Positions 1 through 8,414 of a stretch of DNA of 64,000 nucleotides are shown piece after piece (position 1 is the first letter of the stretch; every line of letters starts with the position of its first letter). Origin of the DNA: Halalkaliarchaeum desulfuricum (GTDB lineage Archaea > Halobacteriota > Halobacteria > Halobacteriales > Haloferacaceae). A model generated the notes under the pieces. It saw only the letters and a list, made by a program, of their open reading frames with translations. It was not told the origin of the DNA and ran no database searches. The stretch is taken from contig NZ_CP025066.1 of NCBI RefSeq assembly GCF_002952775.1, positions 3,224,001 to 3,288,000 on the forward strand, in the 5' to 3' direction. Both the position numbers and the translations under genes were made by a program.

Positions 1-90
1 CCGATCGACACGGACGAGTGCCCCGGCGAGGTAGCTCCGCTCGGCGGCGTCGGAGGTGGCGATGCCCAGCAGCCTGGCGCCCGGTTTCAT
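1..90 (-). CDS. DUF99 family protein, N-terminal fragment
   Basis: Partial gene running off the left edge. The reverse-strand ATG is at 88-90 and reads MKPGARLLGIATSDAA followed by SYLAGALVRVDR, which resembles the N-terminus of archaeal DUF99 (UPF0215) proteins, a family compared with endonuclease-V-like folds but without a settled role. Only 30 residues are visible. It starts 24 bases after the stop of the DUF5786 gene on the same strand, so the two are probably co-transcribed. Confidence 0.6.
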   Translation of the reverse strand, partial: MKPGARLLGIATSDAAERSYLAGALVRVDR

Positions 91-114
91 TCCCAGGGAG
101 TCACTCCCCTGCGA

Positions 115-303
115 TCACTCGCCTTTGATCTCCTTGAGCCGGTCGAGGAGTTCGTCGTTGGACGCTTCGAACTCGAACTCGACGCTCCCCTCGTGGTCGT
201 TTTCGGCCGTCTGGATCCCACCAGAGTCCTCGAAATCGGCGTCGAGTTCCTGTTTCTCCTGTTCGGATTCGTCGTAGCTCCCGAAGCCCATACGAAGACT
301 CAT
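115..303 (-). CDS. DUF5786 family small acidic protein
   Basis: Encodes 62 residues starting MSLRMGFGSYDESEQ, the signature opening of the haloarchaeal DUF5786 family. The protein is very acidic, has no membrane segment, and ends in a predicted helical tail (SNDELLDRLKEIKGE). The alternative start at Met5 (MGFGSYDE) cannot be excluded. No function is known for the family. It lies immediately upstream of the DUF99 gene and is divergent from the metallo-hydrolase at 411. Confidence 0.75.
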   Translation of the reverse strand: MSLRMGFGSYDESEQEKQELDADFEDSGGIQTAENDHEGSVEFEFEASNDELLDRLKEIKGE

Positions 304-410
304 AGCCGTTCCGTAGGGAAAAATCCCCCGCCCGTTGTTGTGCGTGTCATCGGCGGGCGCGAGACGGCCTCGGCCGCTGGCTTTTCCTCGCCAGCGGTCG
401 ATCGATCGGT

Positions 411-1037
411 ATGGAGCCGATTACCGTCACCGACGGCGCAGAACGGTTCACCTGCAACGCCTACCTCCTGACGGAGGGGACGACGACACTCGTGGACGTG
501 GGAACCGTCCCCGGAGTCGAAGACGAGGTTGCCGAGCACGTCGAGGGGCTCGATCGGGTGGTGCTCACCCACCAGCACGGCGATCACGTCGCGGAACTCG
601 ACGCAATCCTCGATCGGTTCGATCCGGACTGTTACGCCTACGCCGATCATCCCGGGCGGACACACGCGATCGACGACGGCGACGAGATACGGATCGGAAC
701 CGAGACCGCCGAGGTCGTCTACACGCCGGGACACGCCGACGATCACGTCAGTCTGGTCGGCGAAACCGCGCTGTTCAGCGGCGACGTCGTCGTCTACAAC
801 GACGGCGCGTTCGACGACGGTTCCTTCGGCCGGACCGACATGGCCGGCCAGTCCCGGGAGCGACTGATCGAGAGCCTGGAGACGCTGCTCGATCGACTCC
901 CCGACTCCGTGACTGCAATGTACGCCGGCCACGGAGACCCCTTCGAGGCGAGTTCGGACGGCGATTCCGTCAGTGACGTGATCGAACGGGCGCTGCGGCG
1001 GGCAAAGCGGCGGGAACCCAAATATCCCGACGAGTGA
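411..1037 (+). CDS. MBL-fold metallo-hydrolase
   Basis: A 208-residue metallo-beta-lactamase-fold protein. The metal-binding signature THQHGDH is at residues 53-59, followed by further ligands in TPGHADDH (about 105), the Asp of FSGDVVVY (about 125) and the His of YAGHGDP (about 172). This set and order match the glyoxalase-II/MBL hydrolase group, which binds two metal ions and hydrolyses thioester-like or phosphoester substrates. No extra domain allows a narrower call. It is cytoplasmic and transcribed convergently with the membrane protein gene that follows. Confidence 0.85.
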   Translation: MEPITVTDGAERFTCNAYLLTEGTTTLVDVGTVPGVEDEVAEHVEGLDRVVLTHQHGDHVAELDAILDRFDPDCYAYADHPGRTHAIDDGDEIRIGTETAEVVYTPGHADDHVSLVGETALFSGDVVVYNDGAFDDGSFGRTDMAGQSRERLIESLETLLDRLPDSVTAMYAGHGDPFEASSDGDSVSDVIERALRRAKRREPKYPDE

Positions 1038-1061
1038 GCAGGGAGGAGACTCCCGGGAACG

Positions 1062-2147
1062 TCAGCCGCTTCCCCGGCCGAGCAGTTCCCCGGTCGTCTC
1101 GGCGACCCCTTGCAGCGACGGCACCGCGTCGTCGACAGTGAGAAGCAGTCCCGTCGTCGCCGCCGAGAGGGCAAGCGGGAACCAGAACGTGACGACCCGA
1201 CCCAAAAGCGCGATCGAGAGCCCGTCGACGAACGGGACGCCGGCGGCGACGTACACCAGCGCGAGCGTCCCCTCGAACGTCCCCGTACCGCCGGGAGAGA
1301 TCGGCGCGAGGCTCACCAGATACGCGAGATACGTGCCGACGAACGCGACCGTCACGCCGGCGTCGACACCCAGCGTGACGGCGACGACGTAGATCTTGAG
1401 GGGATACACCACCCACAGGAGAAACGCGAGCGCGTACAGCCAGTACCGGCTACGACGGTCCAGCAACGTCCCCGCCTCCCGGAGAACCGACCGAAACGTC
1501 GAGATTCCGCGGGAGAGCGGGCCTGCCTCCTGGCCGGCGCCGTCCGCGGCGATCGGCTCGGCGGTCGAATACTCGTCTACAGTCGACTCCTCGGACGCCA
1601 CGGGGCCCGATCCGTCCCGTTTTCGCCGCCGCAACAGCGAAAACAGCACCGAGAGAACAGCGACGACGCCGACGAATCCCCCGACGGCGGCGTACGCGCC
1701 CGAGGAAACCGTCACGTCCGTCCGGGTGACCGCGACGGCGACAGTGCCGACGACGAGCACCGCAAGCGGGGGCAGCGAGACGTACTTCTGGGCGAGCAGC
1801 ACCGACGAAAGGGTGTCGTACGCGGCGTCGGTCGTCCGCTCGAACAGGTACACCGTTGCAGCCATCCCGCCCAGTTTCGAGGAGGGAGTTGCGCTCTCGA
1901 CGAACGTGCCCGCAAGCGTCACCACGGCGGCCAGTCGGAACGAAACCCCGGTCCCGGCCCGGTCGAGGAGATACTGCCACTGGTAGGCGACGACTCCGAG
2001 GGTGATCACCTGCACGCCACAGAGGGCCAAAAGGACCAGCGGGTTCCCCCGACGCAGCGCCGTCGACAGCTCCCGCCAGCCGGCAGCGACCGTCAACCCG
2101 GCCAGCAGGGCGATCCCGACGAGCCACAGCAGGTGCTTTCGCCTCAT
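1062..2147 (-). CDS. Flippase-like (LPG synthase TM / UPF0104) membrane protein
   Basis: A 361-residue polytopic protein with about eight hydrophobic segments. The pattern is that of the lysylphosphatidylglycerol-synthetase transmembrane region (UPF0104/YbhN/AglD-like): ...YQWQYLLDRAG near residue 60, SSKLGG near 90, and the late SPGGTGTFEG segment that is conserved in the family. Related haloarchaeal proteins move or flip lipid-linked substrates. The middle (about 165-205) is a hydrophilic acidic loop. Its start codon overlaps the stop of the upstream methyltransferase by four bases, so the pair is translationally coupled. Confidence 0.8.
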   Translation of the reverse strand: MRRKHLLWLVGIALLAGLTVAAGWRELSTALRRGNPLVLLALCGVQVITLGVVAYQWQYLLDRAGTGVSFRLAAVVTLAGTFVESATPSSKLGGMAATVYLFERTTDAAYDTLSSVLLAQKYVSLPPLAVLVVGTVAVAVTRTDVTVSSGAYAAVGGFVGVVAVLSVLFSLLRRRKRDGSGPVASEESTVDEYSTAEPIAADGAGQEAGPLSRGISTFRSVLREAGTLLDRRSRYWLYALAFLLWVVYPLKIYVVAVTLGVDAGVTVAFVGTYLAYLVSLAPISPGGTGTFEGTLALVYVAAGVPFVDGLSIALLGRVVTFWFPLALSAATTGLLLTVDDAVPSLQGVAETTGELLGRGSG

Positions 2148-2773
2148 GTGTCAGTGGGGAGAGTCTCCGTCTTCCGCCCGTCGAACAGCGCCGACCGACC
2201 GAACGCGAACGCGGGTTGGGCGACCGAGTCGATCGGCTCGTAGCCGTCGGGCAGCGATCCGTACGCTGCGGCAAACGCCGGCCGGGGACGGCGGACGACG
2301 ATGCGGTCGGGGCCGCAGTCCACCGATCGGAGGTGGTCGACGATCTCGGTTTTGGGCCCCGCCTGGACCGCCACGAACGCGACGTCGAGCGAGTCGACGT
2401 CCAGCGACGTCGGGGACAGCTGCGCCCCGTCGCCGGCGACGAGTTCGATCCGGGCGCCACTGCCGGAACGAGTCAACGTTCGCCGAGCGTCTGCAATGGC
2501 GTCCCGGTCGCAGTCGAGCGCATACACGGTCGCCCGAGAGCACTCCGCGATCAGCGCTGCCGTGTACGGCAACGCCCCACAGCCCACGGCGAGGACGCGA
2601 TCGGACGCGTCTACATCCGCGATCGCCATCTCCCGGCGGACGAGGGGGCGATACAACTCGACGAGCAACTCGAACAGCCACGGAAGCGAGGCGAAGGACT
2701 GCTCGAGGCCGGCGAAGACGTGTTTCAACACGCCCCGGTTTGCGCCGGTGTCGGTCGACGATGGCGGCGACAC
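2144..2773 (-). CDS. Class I SAM-dependent methyltransferase
   Basis: A 209-residue Rossmann-fold methyltransferase. Motif I is VLAVGCGALPYTAALIA (about 65-80), followed by the acidic residue after strand 2 (VYALDCDRDAI). The N-terminal helix region (EQSFASLPWLFELLVELYRPL) precedes the fold. The substrate is unknown. Being coupled to a UPF0104 flippase-like gene suggests lipid or polyprenol modification, but that is only inference from context. The start is the ATG at 2771-2773; the short upstream region holds an inverted repeat. Confidence 0.75.
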   Translation of the reverse strand: MSPPSSTDTGANRGVLKHVFAGLEQSFASLPWLFELLVELYRPLVRREMAIADVDASDRVLAVGCGALPYTAALIAECSRATVYALDCDRDAIADARRTLTRSGSGARIELVAGDGAQLSPTSLDVDSLDVAFVAVQAGPKTEIVDHLRSVDCGPDRIVVRRPRPAFAAAYGSLPDGYEPIDSVAQPAFAFGRSALFDGRKTETLPTDT

Positions 2774-2789
2774 GGTAATCTCGAGTTTC

Positions 2790-2805
2790 GCTAAATCAAA
2801 TTAGC
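2790..2805. promoter_or_regulatory. Inverted repeat upstream of methyltransferase
   Basis: GCTAA, six bases, then TTAGC: a perfect 5-6-5 inverted repeat, 17 bases upstream of the reverse-strand ATG at 2773 and 80 bases upstream of cobA. It is A/T-rich in a G+C-rich context and could be an operator or part of the promoter. Seen directly; the role is inferred. Confidence 0.35.
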
Positions 2806-2884
2806 TTGTAAACCTTCCGACGACTCCCACGTCCCGGGAGAGAACAAATGAATTGAAGGTAGTACAAATGAGCTGTATCGACCG

Positions 2885-3697
2885 ATGGAACACGCCACGT
2901 TCGAACCGGTCCCGGACCGGGCGCGCGCGAAGCCGGGGACGGTGTATCTGATCGGGGCCGGGCCGGGGGACCCCGACCTGCTGACGGTGCGTGCGCGGTA
3001 TCTGATCGAGACTGCGGACGTGATCCTCCACGACGCGCTCGTCCGAGAGACGCTCGTCGAGTGTCTACCGAAGTCTGCGACCGTACTCGACGTCGGCAAG
3101 CGGGTCGACCACAAGACGCCCCAGGAACAGATCAACCGACTGATGGCGGCACACGCCGACGACGGCGACGCCGTGGTCCGGCTGAAGGGCGGCGACCCGT
3201 TCGTCTTCGGACGCGGTGGCGAGGAGGCGCAGTACCTCGCCACGCAGGATATCCACTTCGAGATCGTCCCCGGGATCTCCAGTGCGACCGCCGCGCCCGG
3301 GATCGCGGGGATCCCTCTCACTCACCGGGAGGTGTCCTCGCGGTTCACCGTCATCACCGGGCACGAAACCCCCGAAAAGGAAGAGAGCACACTCGAGTGG
3401 GACGCGCTCGCCCGCCACGTCGACGGCGGCGGCACGCTCGTGATTCTGATGGGCGTGCGGACGCTCGATCGGAACGTGCGGGCGCTGCGGGAGAACAGCC
3501 TCGACGGCGATACCCCGGTCGCGGTGATACAGAAGGCCAGCTGGGAGGCGCAGCACGTCGTCCGAGCGACCCTGGATTCGGTCGTCGACCGCGTCGAGGA
3601 GTCGGAGATCGGCTCGCCCGCGACGGTCGTAATTGGGGACGTTATCGGGGTGTACGACGACATCGACGGAAGCCTGCGCGAGTTCGAACCCGCGTGA
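2885..3697 (+). CDS. cobA: Uroporphyrinogen-III C-methyltransferase (SUMT)
   Basis: A 270-residue SUMT. It methylates uroporphyrinogen III at C2 and C7 with S-adenosylmethionine to give precorrin-2, the branch point to siroheme and corrinoids. The family motifs are clear: VYLIGAGPGDPDLLT (about 20-34), the VVRLKGGDPFVFGRGGEE loop (about 100), the VPGISSATAAPG SAM-binding segment and the LTHR motif that follows. It is the single-domain form, with the dehydrogenase encoded separately 23 bases downstream. It heads the corrinoid locus. Confidence 0.95.
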   Translation: MEHATFEPVPDRARAKPGTVYLIGAGPGDPDLLTVRARYLIETADVILHDALVRETLVECLPKSATVLDVGKRVDHKTPQEQINRLMAAHADDGDAVVRLKGGDPFVFGRGGEEAQYLATQDIHFEIVPGISSATAAPGIAGIPLTHREVSSRFTVITGHETPEKEESTLEWDALARHVDGGGTLVILMGVRTLDRNVRALRENSLDGDTPVAVIQKASWEAQHVVRATLDSVVDRVEESEIGSPATVVIGDVIGVYDDIDGSLREFEPA

Positions 3698-3720
3698 GGT
3701 CCGAACAGAGGGAACACCAC

Positions 3721-4362
3721 ATGCTACCGCTGTTTCACGACTTCGAGGGCAAGACGGTGGTGATCGTCGGCGGCGGCCGCGTGGCGCTCCGGAAGGCACG
3801 GACCTACACGATCGAGGCCGACGTGACCGTCGTCGCCGACGCGTTCGCGGACGGGTTCGACGAGGTCGACTGCGAACGTCGCCGGCGGCGGCTGGAACCC
3901 GACGAGGCCGACGAACTCCTCGCGAGCGTGGAGGGGGATCTCTTCCTCGTGATCCCCGCGACGGACGACCGAACACTCAACGACGCGATCGCGAGGGCGG
4001 GACGGGAGGCAGGCGCGCTGGTGAATCGCGTCGACGAGCGCGGCGACACGGTTACGCCGGCGAGAGCCGAGTCGGGGACGCTCACCGTCGCCATCTCGAC
4101 GGGGGGCGAAAGCCCCGCAGTGGCGCGACACCTCCGGCGCGAGATCGAGCCGCTCCTCGAACGGACCGAGCCGATGGGCAGGCTCCAGGCCGACCTCCGC
4201 GAGCAACTCGCCGAAGAGTCCGACCTGTCGGCGGATCAGCGCCGACAAGCACTCCGTCGTGTCATCGACGACGACGGCGTCTGGAGGGCGCTCGAGGACG
4301 GACGGTACGAGGACGCCAGGGATCGCGCGCTCGAGGTAGCCGGGATCGACCCGTCGGAATGA
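3721..4362 (+). CDS. Precorrin-2 dehydrogenase / siroheme synthase N-domain
   Basis: A 213-residue Met8p/CysG-N-type protein. It uses NAD to oxidise precorrin-2 to sirohydrochlorin, the substrate of the cobalt chelatase CbiX. The dinucleotide fold begins VVIVGGGRVALRKA (about 13-26), and the family segment ISTGGESPAVARHLR (about 125-140) is present. The dimerisation/C-terminal helical part (LRRVIDDDGVWRALEDG) is complete. The ATG at 3721 gives the expected N-terminus MLPLFHDFEGK. It follows cobA by 23 bases and is followed by a separate promoter before cbiT. Confidence 0.9.
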   Translation: MLPLFHDFEGKTVVIVGGGRVALRKARTYTIEADVTVVADAFADGFDEVDCERRRRRLEPDEADELLASVEGDLFLVIPATDDRTLNDAIARAGREAGALVNRVDERGDTVTPARAESGTLTVAISTGGESPAVARHLRREIEPLLERTEPMGRLQADLREQLAEESDLSADQRRQALRRVIDDDGVWRALEDGRYEDARDRALEVAGIDPSE

Positions 4363-4386
4363 ACAATGAAAATAGATCTTCTATAC

Positions 4387-4408
4387 AACAAACGGAATTG
4401 TTTTTAAG
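4387..4408 (+). promoter_or_regulatory. cbiT promoter with overlapping inverted repeat
   Basis: The short A/T-rich gap between the dehydrogenase gene and cbiT holds AACAA-ACGGAA-TTGTT, a 5-6-5 inverted repeat (4387-4402), running into TTTTTAAG (4401-4408). This TATA-like box lies about 26 bases before the ATG at 4431. The spacing is typical of a haloarchaeal leaderless transcript, so cbiT-cbiH2 probably has its own promoter, with the repeat as a possible operator. Confidence 0.5.
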
Positions 4409-4430
4409 CATGGTTCGAACAGTACGTGCG

Positions 4431-5024
4431 ATGGCCGAGCTCTCGCTGCCATACGACGCGGACGCCGGTCCGACGAAGCCGGAAGTCCGCGCAGTGGCGC
4501 TTTCGAAGCTCGCGGTGGTGCCCGCGGATCACGTCGCCGAGGTCGGGGCGTGTACGGGCGCCGTGACGGTGGAACTGGCCCGCCGGGCGGCGAAAGTGAC
4601 GGCGCTGGAACGGGACGCCGATCGGATCGAGGCCGCCCGGGGGAACCTGGCGGCAAACGAGTACGACGCCGACGTGACCCTGCGAGAGGCGGAAGCGCCC
4701 GCGGGACTCCCCGAGGACGCCGACGCGCTGTTCCTGGGCGGGAGTCGGAACGTCGAGACGGTGCTGGACCACGCCGTCGAGACGGGTGTCGAACGGATCG
4801 TGATGAACGTCTGCCGGATCGAAACCGCCGCGAGGGCGATCGAGGCGTTCCGATCGCGGGACCTGCTCGCAGAGACGATCCAGCTCCAGGTGAATCGGGG
4901 GTACGACCTCGCCGACGAAACCGGACTGTCGGCCGAAAACCCGGTGTTCGTGATCGTCGGCCGCGCCGGTGGACCGAACGACGACGTCACCGACAGCAAA
5001 TCGGAGGGGAGTACCGAAACGTGA
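4431..5024 (+). CDS. cbiT: Cobalt-precorrin C15-methyltransferase (decarboxylating) CbiT
   Basis: A 197-residue class I methyltransferase of the CbiT type, which methylates C15 of the corrin ring and removes the acetate carboxyl at C12. Characteristic are the opening PTKPEVRAVALSKL, motif I VAEVGACTGAVTVELA (about 36-51) and LFLGGSRNVE (about 98-107). The ATG at 4431 is chosen because the upstream A/T box would place transcription start close to it; an in-frame ATG at 4410 lies inside the promoter. Its TGA overlaps the GTG of cbiL. Confidence 0.9.
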   Translation: MAELSLPYDADAGPTKPEVRAVALSKLAVVPADHVAEVGACTGAVTVELARRAAKVTALERDADRIEAARGNLAANEYDADVTLREAEAPAGLPEDADALFLGGSRNVETVLDHAVETGVERIVMNVCRIETAARAIEAFRSRDLLAETIQLQVNRGYDLADETGLSAENPVFVIVGRAGGPNDDVTDSKSEGSTET

Positions 5025-5746
5025 CAGTGTACGGCATCGGACTGGGTCCCGGTGACGCCGGGCTGCTCACGCTGGAGGGGAAACGACTGCTCGAAGCAGC
5101 CGACACCGTGTACGCTTCGGGTGATCGCTCGCGGTCGGTCGCTGGCGAGCACGTGCCGGAGTCGACGATCGAGGCGCTTTCGTTCCCGATGACCGACGAC
5201 GACGATCGGCTGCGCCGCGCCTGGCGAACGGCCGCCCGACGGGTCGCCGAGGCGAACCGGGACGGTGACGTCGCGGTGGTCACCCTCGGAGACCCGAACG
5301 TCTACTCCACGTTCGGCCACCTCCGCCGGACGCTGGAGGCGCTGCATCCGGACGTCGAGATCGAGGTGATCCCCGGCGTGAGTGCCGCGACCGCGTTCGC
5401 GAGCGCCCTGGGCGTCGAGATCGAAGCCGGGTCGGGGATCGCCCTCCGGGAGGCGATCGACGGGGCGGCGCCTGTCGGCCCGGACCGGCTGGTGCTGTTC
5501 AAGGTCACCGACGCGGCGGCGACCGCAGAGAAACTGGACGAGGCGGGCTACGACGTTCGGTTCGGCCGACAGCTGTTCATGGAGGATGAGACAGTGATGA
5601 CGGACGATCCTGACGAGTTGACCGACGGGGAGTACTTCACGCTCGCGTACGCCGAAAAGCGCGACCTCGACAGGGAGTTCCGGACCGAAGTGTTCCGGAC
5701 GGAGGAATCCCGGACCGAGGAGACCCGAACGGAGGGAGACCGATGA
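5021..5746 (+). CDS. cbiL: Cobalt-factor II C20-methyltransferase CbiL
   Basis: A 241-residue tetrapyrrole methylase that adds a methyl group at C20 of cobalt-sirohydrochlorin. Motifs are YGIGLGPGDAGLLTLEG (about 4-20), VVTLGDPNVYSTFGHL (about 86) and VIPGVSAATAFAS. A GTG start at 5021 overlaps the cbiT stop by four bases. The last 25 residues (RTEVFRTEESRTEETRTEGDR region) are a low-complexity Arg-Thr-Glu repeat that the family does not need. cbiF follows with another four-base overlap. Confidence 0.9.
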   Translation: MTVYGIGLGPGDAGLLTLEGKRLLEAADTVYASGDRSRSVAGEHVPESTIEALSFPMTDDDDRLRRAWRTAARRVAEANRDGDVAVVTLGDPNVYSTFGHLRRTLEALHPDVEIEVIPGVSAATAFASALGVEIEAGSGIALREAIDGAAPVGPDRLVLFKVTDAAATAEKLDEAGYDVRFGRQLFMEDETVMTDDPDELTDGEYFTLAYAEKRDLDREFRTEVFRTEESRTEETRTEGDR

Positions 5747-6522
5747 TCGACGAGGATCGAGAGGGGATCCCGTTCGTCGGCGCCGGTCCCGGGGATCCGG
5801 AGCTTCTGACCGTCGCCGGCAGGCGGCTGCTCGAGGGGGCCGACCTGGTCGTTCACGCGGGATCGCTGGTCAACGGACAGTTGCTCGAGGAGTACTGCGA
5901 GGGCGCACGGGCCGTAAACTCCGCGGGCAAAGATCTCGAGGAGCTGATCCCGCTGATGGCCGACGCCTACGAGGCCGGCGAGACGGTCGTCAGACTCCAC
6001 AGCGGCGACCCGTCGATCTACGGCGCCGCCGTCGAGCAGATGGACGCGCTCGCCGAGCGCGGGATCCCGAGCTACCTCGTGCCCGGCGTCACCGCAGCCT
6101 TCGCCGCGAGTGCGACGCTCGGCACCCAGCTCACGCTGCCGGAGGTTTCGAACCACGTCGTGATCACCCGTCCCCAGGGACGGACCCTCGATACCGAGAA
6201 CGACCACATCACGGAGTTCGTCGACATGGGCGACGTGACGACCTGCGTCTATCTCGGCACCCACGCCGTCGGGGAGACGATGGATCGACTGCTCGAGGAC
6301 GGCCAGGATCCCGACACCCCGGTCGCAGTCGTGTATCACGCCTCCTGGCCCGACGAGGACGTCATCACGGGCACGATCGACTCCATCGCCGACAAGGTAG
6401 CGGAGGCCGGCTACCGTGCCTCGGCGCTGGTGTTGATCGGCGAGGCCGTCACCGGATCGGGGTACGGGCGATCCCACCTCTACGGCGGGTGGGCCAACAG
6501 CGATCACGACTGGGGGGAATGA
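5743..6522 (+). CDS. cbiF: Cobalt-precorrin-4 C11-methyltransferase CbiF
   Basis: A 259-residue tetrapyrrole methylase of the CbiF/CobM group, which methylates C11. The motifs VGAGPGDPELLTVAGRRLL (about 11-29), the VVHAGSLVN loop, RLHSGDPSIYGAAVEQM (about 85-100) and VPGVTAAFAASA are all diagnostic. It sits between cbiL and cbiG as in other haloarchaeal corrinoid operons. The start overlaps the previous stop (ATGA). Confidence 0.92.
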   Translation: MIDEDREGIPFVGAGPGDPELLTVAGRRLLEGADLVVHAGSLVNGQLLEEYCEGARAVNSAGKDLEELIPLMADAYEAGETVVRLHSGDPSIYGAAVEQMDALAERGIPSYLVPGVTAAFAASATLGTQLTLPEVSNHVVITRPQGRTLDTENDHITEFVDMGDVTTCVYLGTHAVGETMDRLLEDGQDPDTPVAVVYHASWPDEDVITGTIDSIADKVAEAGYRASALVLIGEAVTGSGYGRSHLYGGWANSDHDWGE

Positions 6523-6526
6523 CCGC

Positions 6527-7477
6527 GTGAGCGAACGCATCGACGACGTCGAATCAGTCGCAGTCGTCGCATTCGACCGGAGCCTCGATACCGCAGCGGA
6601 GATCGCCGACGAGCTGGGGGGAGCCGAACGCGAGGTCGACGTCCTCGAGTATCACGCCGATGTCTTCGCCGACGGCTGGGGGACGTACGACTGCTTCGTG
6701 GGCGTGATGGCGAGCGGGATCGCGATCCGAAAGGTCGCCGACTTGCTCGAGGACAAGTGGACCGATCCGGCGGTCGTCGTCGTCGACACCGGGGTGACGT
6801 GGGCGATCCCGCTGGTCGGGGGTCACCACGGCGGCAACCGGATCGCCCGCGAGCTCGCGGCACTGGGCGCGACGCCGGTGGTGACGACCGCCACGGAGAC
6901 GGCCGAGGAACCGAACGCCGAGCCGGCCGTCGAGACCCGGGCCGCGGCGCTGAACGCGCGGATCGTCACCCCCGACTCGACGGTCGCGACGAACAGCGCC
7001 GCGCTCTCTGGAAAGCTGGGCCCGGTCGTCCGGATCGACGGCCCCCGGGCGGTGCTCGTCGACGACAGCGTGACCGTGCTCGAGCGGGGCGCACAGACGG
7101 CCGGTGAACGCGACGGCGTCGTGATCGGAACCGGCTGCGTCTCGGGTGCCGGCGCGGAGGCGTTTCTCGACGCCTGGCGGGACGCTCTCGACCGGACTCA
7201 ATACGGTCTCGAGGATGTCGAGTTCGTCGCCACCGGAACGTTGAAGCAAGACGAGGAGGGGCTCCGCGAGGCGGCAGCCGAGTTCGGCGTCGGCGTCGTG
7301 ACGTTCGACAGGGAGACCCTGCTCGAGCACGAGGGACCGACCCCCTCGAAGTCGCGGGAACTCGTCGGCTGGCCGGGGATCGCGGAGTCGTCGGCCATCG
7401 CGGGCGGTCGCGAGGGCGAACTCCTCGTCGAGAAGACTAGCTACGGCGGGGAGGTCACGGTGGCGATCGCACGATGA
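6527..7477 (+). CDS. cbiG: Cobalt-precorrin-5A hydrolase CbiG
   Basis: A 316-residue CbiG, which opens the delta-lactone of cobalt-precorrin-5A and releases acetaldehyde during anaerobic ring contraction. The central domain has the family landmarks GVMASGIAIRKVADLL (about 57-72), VVDTGVTWAIPLVGGHHGGN (about 85-104) and IVTTATETA, and the C-terminal domain carries IGTGCVSGAGAEA and VATGTLKQDEEGL. The start is the GTG at 6527, four bases after the cbiF stop. Its presence places this pathway with the early-cobalt (anaerobic) type. Confidence 0.92.
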   Translation: MSERIDDVESVAVVAFDRSLDTAAEIADELGGAEREVDVLEYHADVFADGWGTYDCFVGVMASGIAIRKVADLLEDKWTDPAVVVVDTGVTWAIPLVGGHHGGNRIARELAALGATPVVTTATETAEEPNAEPAVETRAAALNARIVTPDSTVATNSAALSGKLGPVVRIDGPRAVLVDDSVTVLERGAQTAGERDGVVIGTGCVSGAGAEAFLDAWRDALDRTQYGLEDVEFVATGTLKQDEEGLREAAAEFGVGVVTFDRETLLEHEGPTPSKSRELVGWPGIAESSAIAGGREGELLVEKTSYGGEVTVAIAR

Positions 7478-8400
7478 CGGGGGACAGCCAGCAGTCGGAC
7501 GGCCGGACTGACGACTACGGAACGCTGTACGTCGTCGGTATCGGCCCGGGCCTGCCCGCTCACGCGACCCGGCGAGCACGGGAGGTTATCCGGGACGCAG
7601 ACTGCGTGATCGTTGCGGACCTGTACCGCCAGTTCCTCTGTGAGGACGGAATCATTCCCCCGGCGGCGCGTGAGCGCGGCTCGGCCGGCGGGAACGGAAC
7701 GACGTTCGACGAGGACGTGATCGTCCGGAATGACGGGCGCGAACAGACCCTGGTACGGTCCAGCATGGGCCGCCAGCGCGAACTCGCGGAGCTGTCCTTC
7801 CGGCGCGTCCGCGACGGCGATGACGTCGTCCACGTCTCCGGCGGCGATCCGAACGTCTACGGCAAAGCAGACCTGCTGTTTTCGGCAGCAGAGCGGGCCG
7901 GCGCGGCGGACGTCCCGATCGAGGTCGTGCCGGGCGTGACGGCAGCGACCGGCGCGGCAGCGGCGCTGGGTGCACCCCTCTCGAACGATTTCTGCACCAT
8001 CTCGCTGTCGGAGAAGTGGCGCCCGTGGAGCGAAATCGAACGGAAACTGCGTGCGGCCGCCGAAAGCGGGTTCGTGATCGTGCTGTACAACCCCCGGGGG
8101 AACCATCGGCGTGCGCTCGCTGTGATCCGCGAGGAACGCGACGGGGGCGTTCCCGTCGCCGTCGTCACCGACGTCGGCCGGAAGGAAGCTGGCCGTGTCG
8201 GCGAACAGCGGCGAATCGCGACGCTCGAGGAACTACTGGACGTCGACGGCGGCGACAACAACAACGACGCCGGCGACGATCCCATCGACGCGATGGCGAC
8301 GACGATTGTCGTCGGAAACGCAAGGACGGAGATCCGGGAAACCGCCGACCGCCGCTACCTGTTTACCCCCCGCGGCGACCGCGAGATAGCCGACTTTTGA
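7474..8400 (+). CDS. cbiH1: Precorrin-3B C17-methyltransferase CbiH (first copy)
   Basis: A 308-residue tetrapyrrole methylase of the CbiH/CobJ group, which methylates C17 and drives ring contraction. Motifs are YVVGIGPGLPAHATRRA (about 19-35), VVHVSGGDPNVYGKADLL (about 119), VVPGVTAATGAAAALGAPL and VLYNPRGNHR. Compared with copy 2 it has a longer N-terminal half, including RSSMGRQRELAEL, and a Gly-Asp-Asn linker near the C-terminus. It overlaps cbiG by four bases. Two adjacent cbiH genes are usual in haloarchaea, so the copies may act on different intermediates. Confidence 0.88.
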   Translation: MTGDSQQSDGRTDDYGTLYVVGIGPGLPAHATRRAREVIRDADCVIVADLYRQFLCEDGIIPPAARERGSAGGNGTTFDEDVIVRNDGREQTLVRSSMGRQRELAELSFRRVRDGDDVVHVSGGDPNVYGKADLLFSAAERAGAADVPIEVVPGVTAATGAAAALGAPLSNDFCTISLSEKWRPWSEIERKLRAAAESGFVIVLYNPRGNHRRALAVIREERDGGVPVAVVTDVGRKEAGRVGEQRRIATLEELLDVDGGDNNNDAGDDPIDAMATTIVVGNARTEIRETADRRYLFTPRGDREIADF

Positions 8401-8414
8401 ACGGTGAGCAACGC

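Noticed and set aside
2774-2884. Cobalamin riboswitch before cobA
   Set aside because: No B12-box-like sequence or long leader; the gap is about 110 bases shared by divergent promoters.
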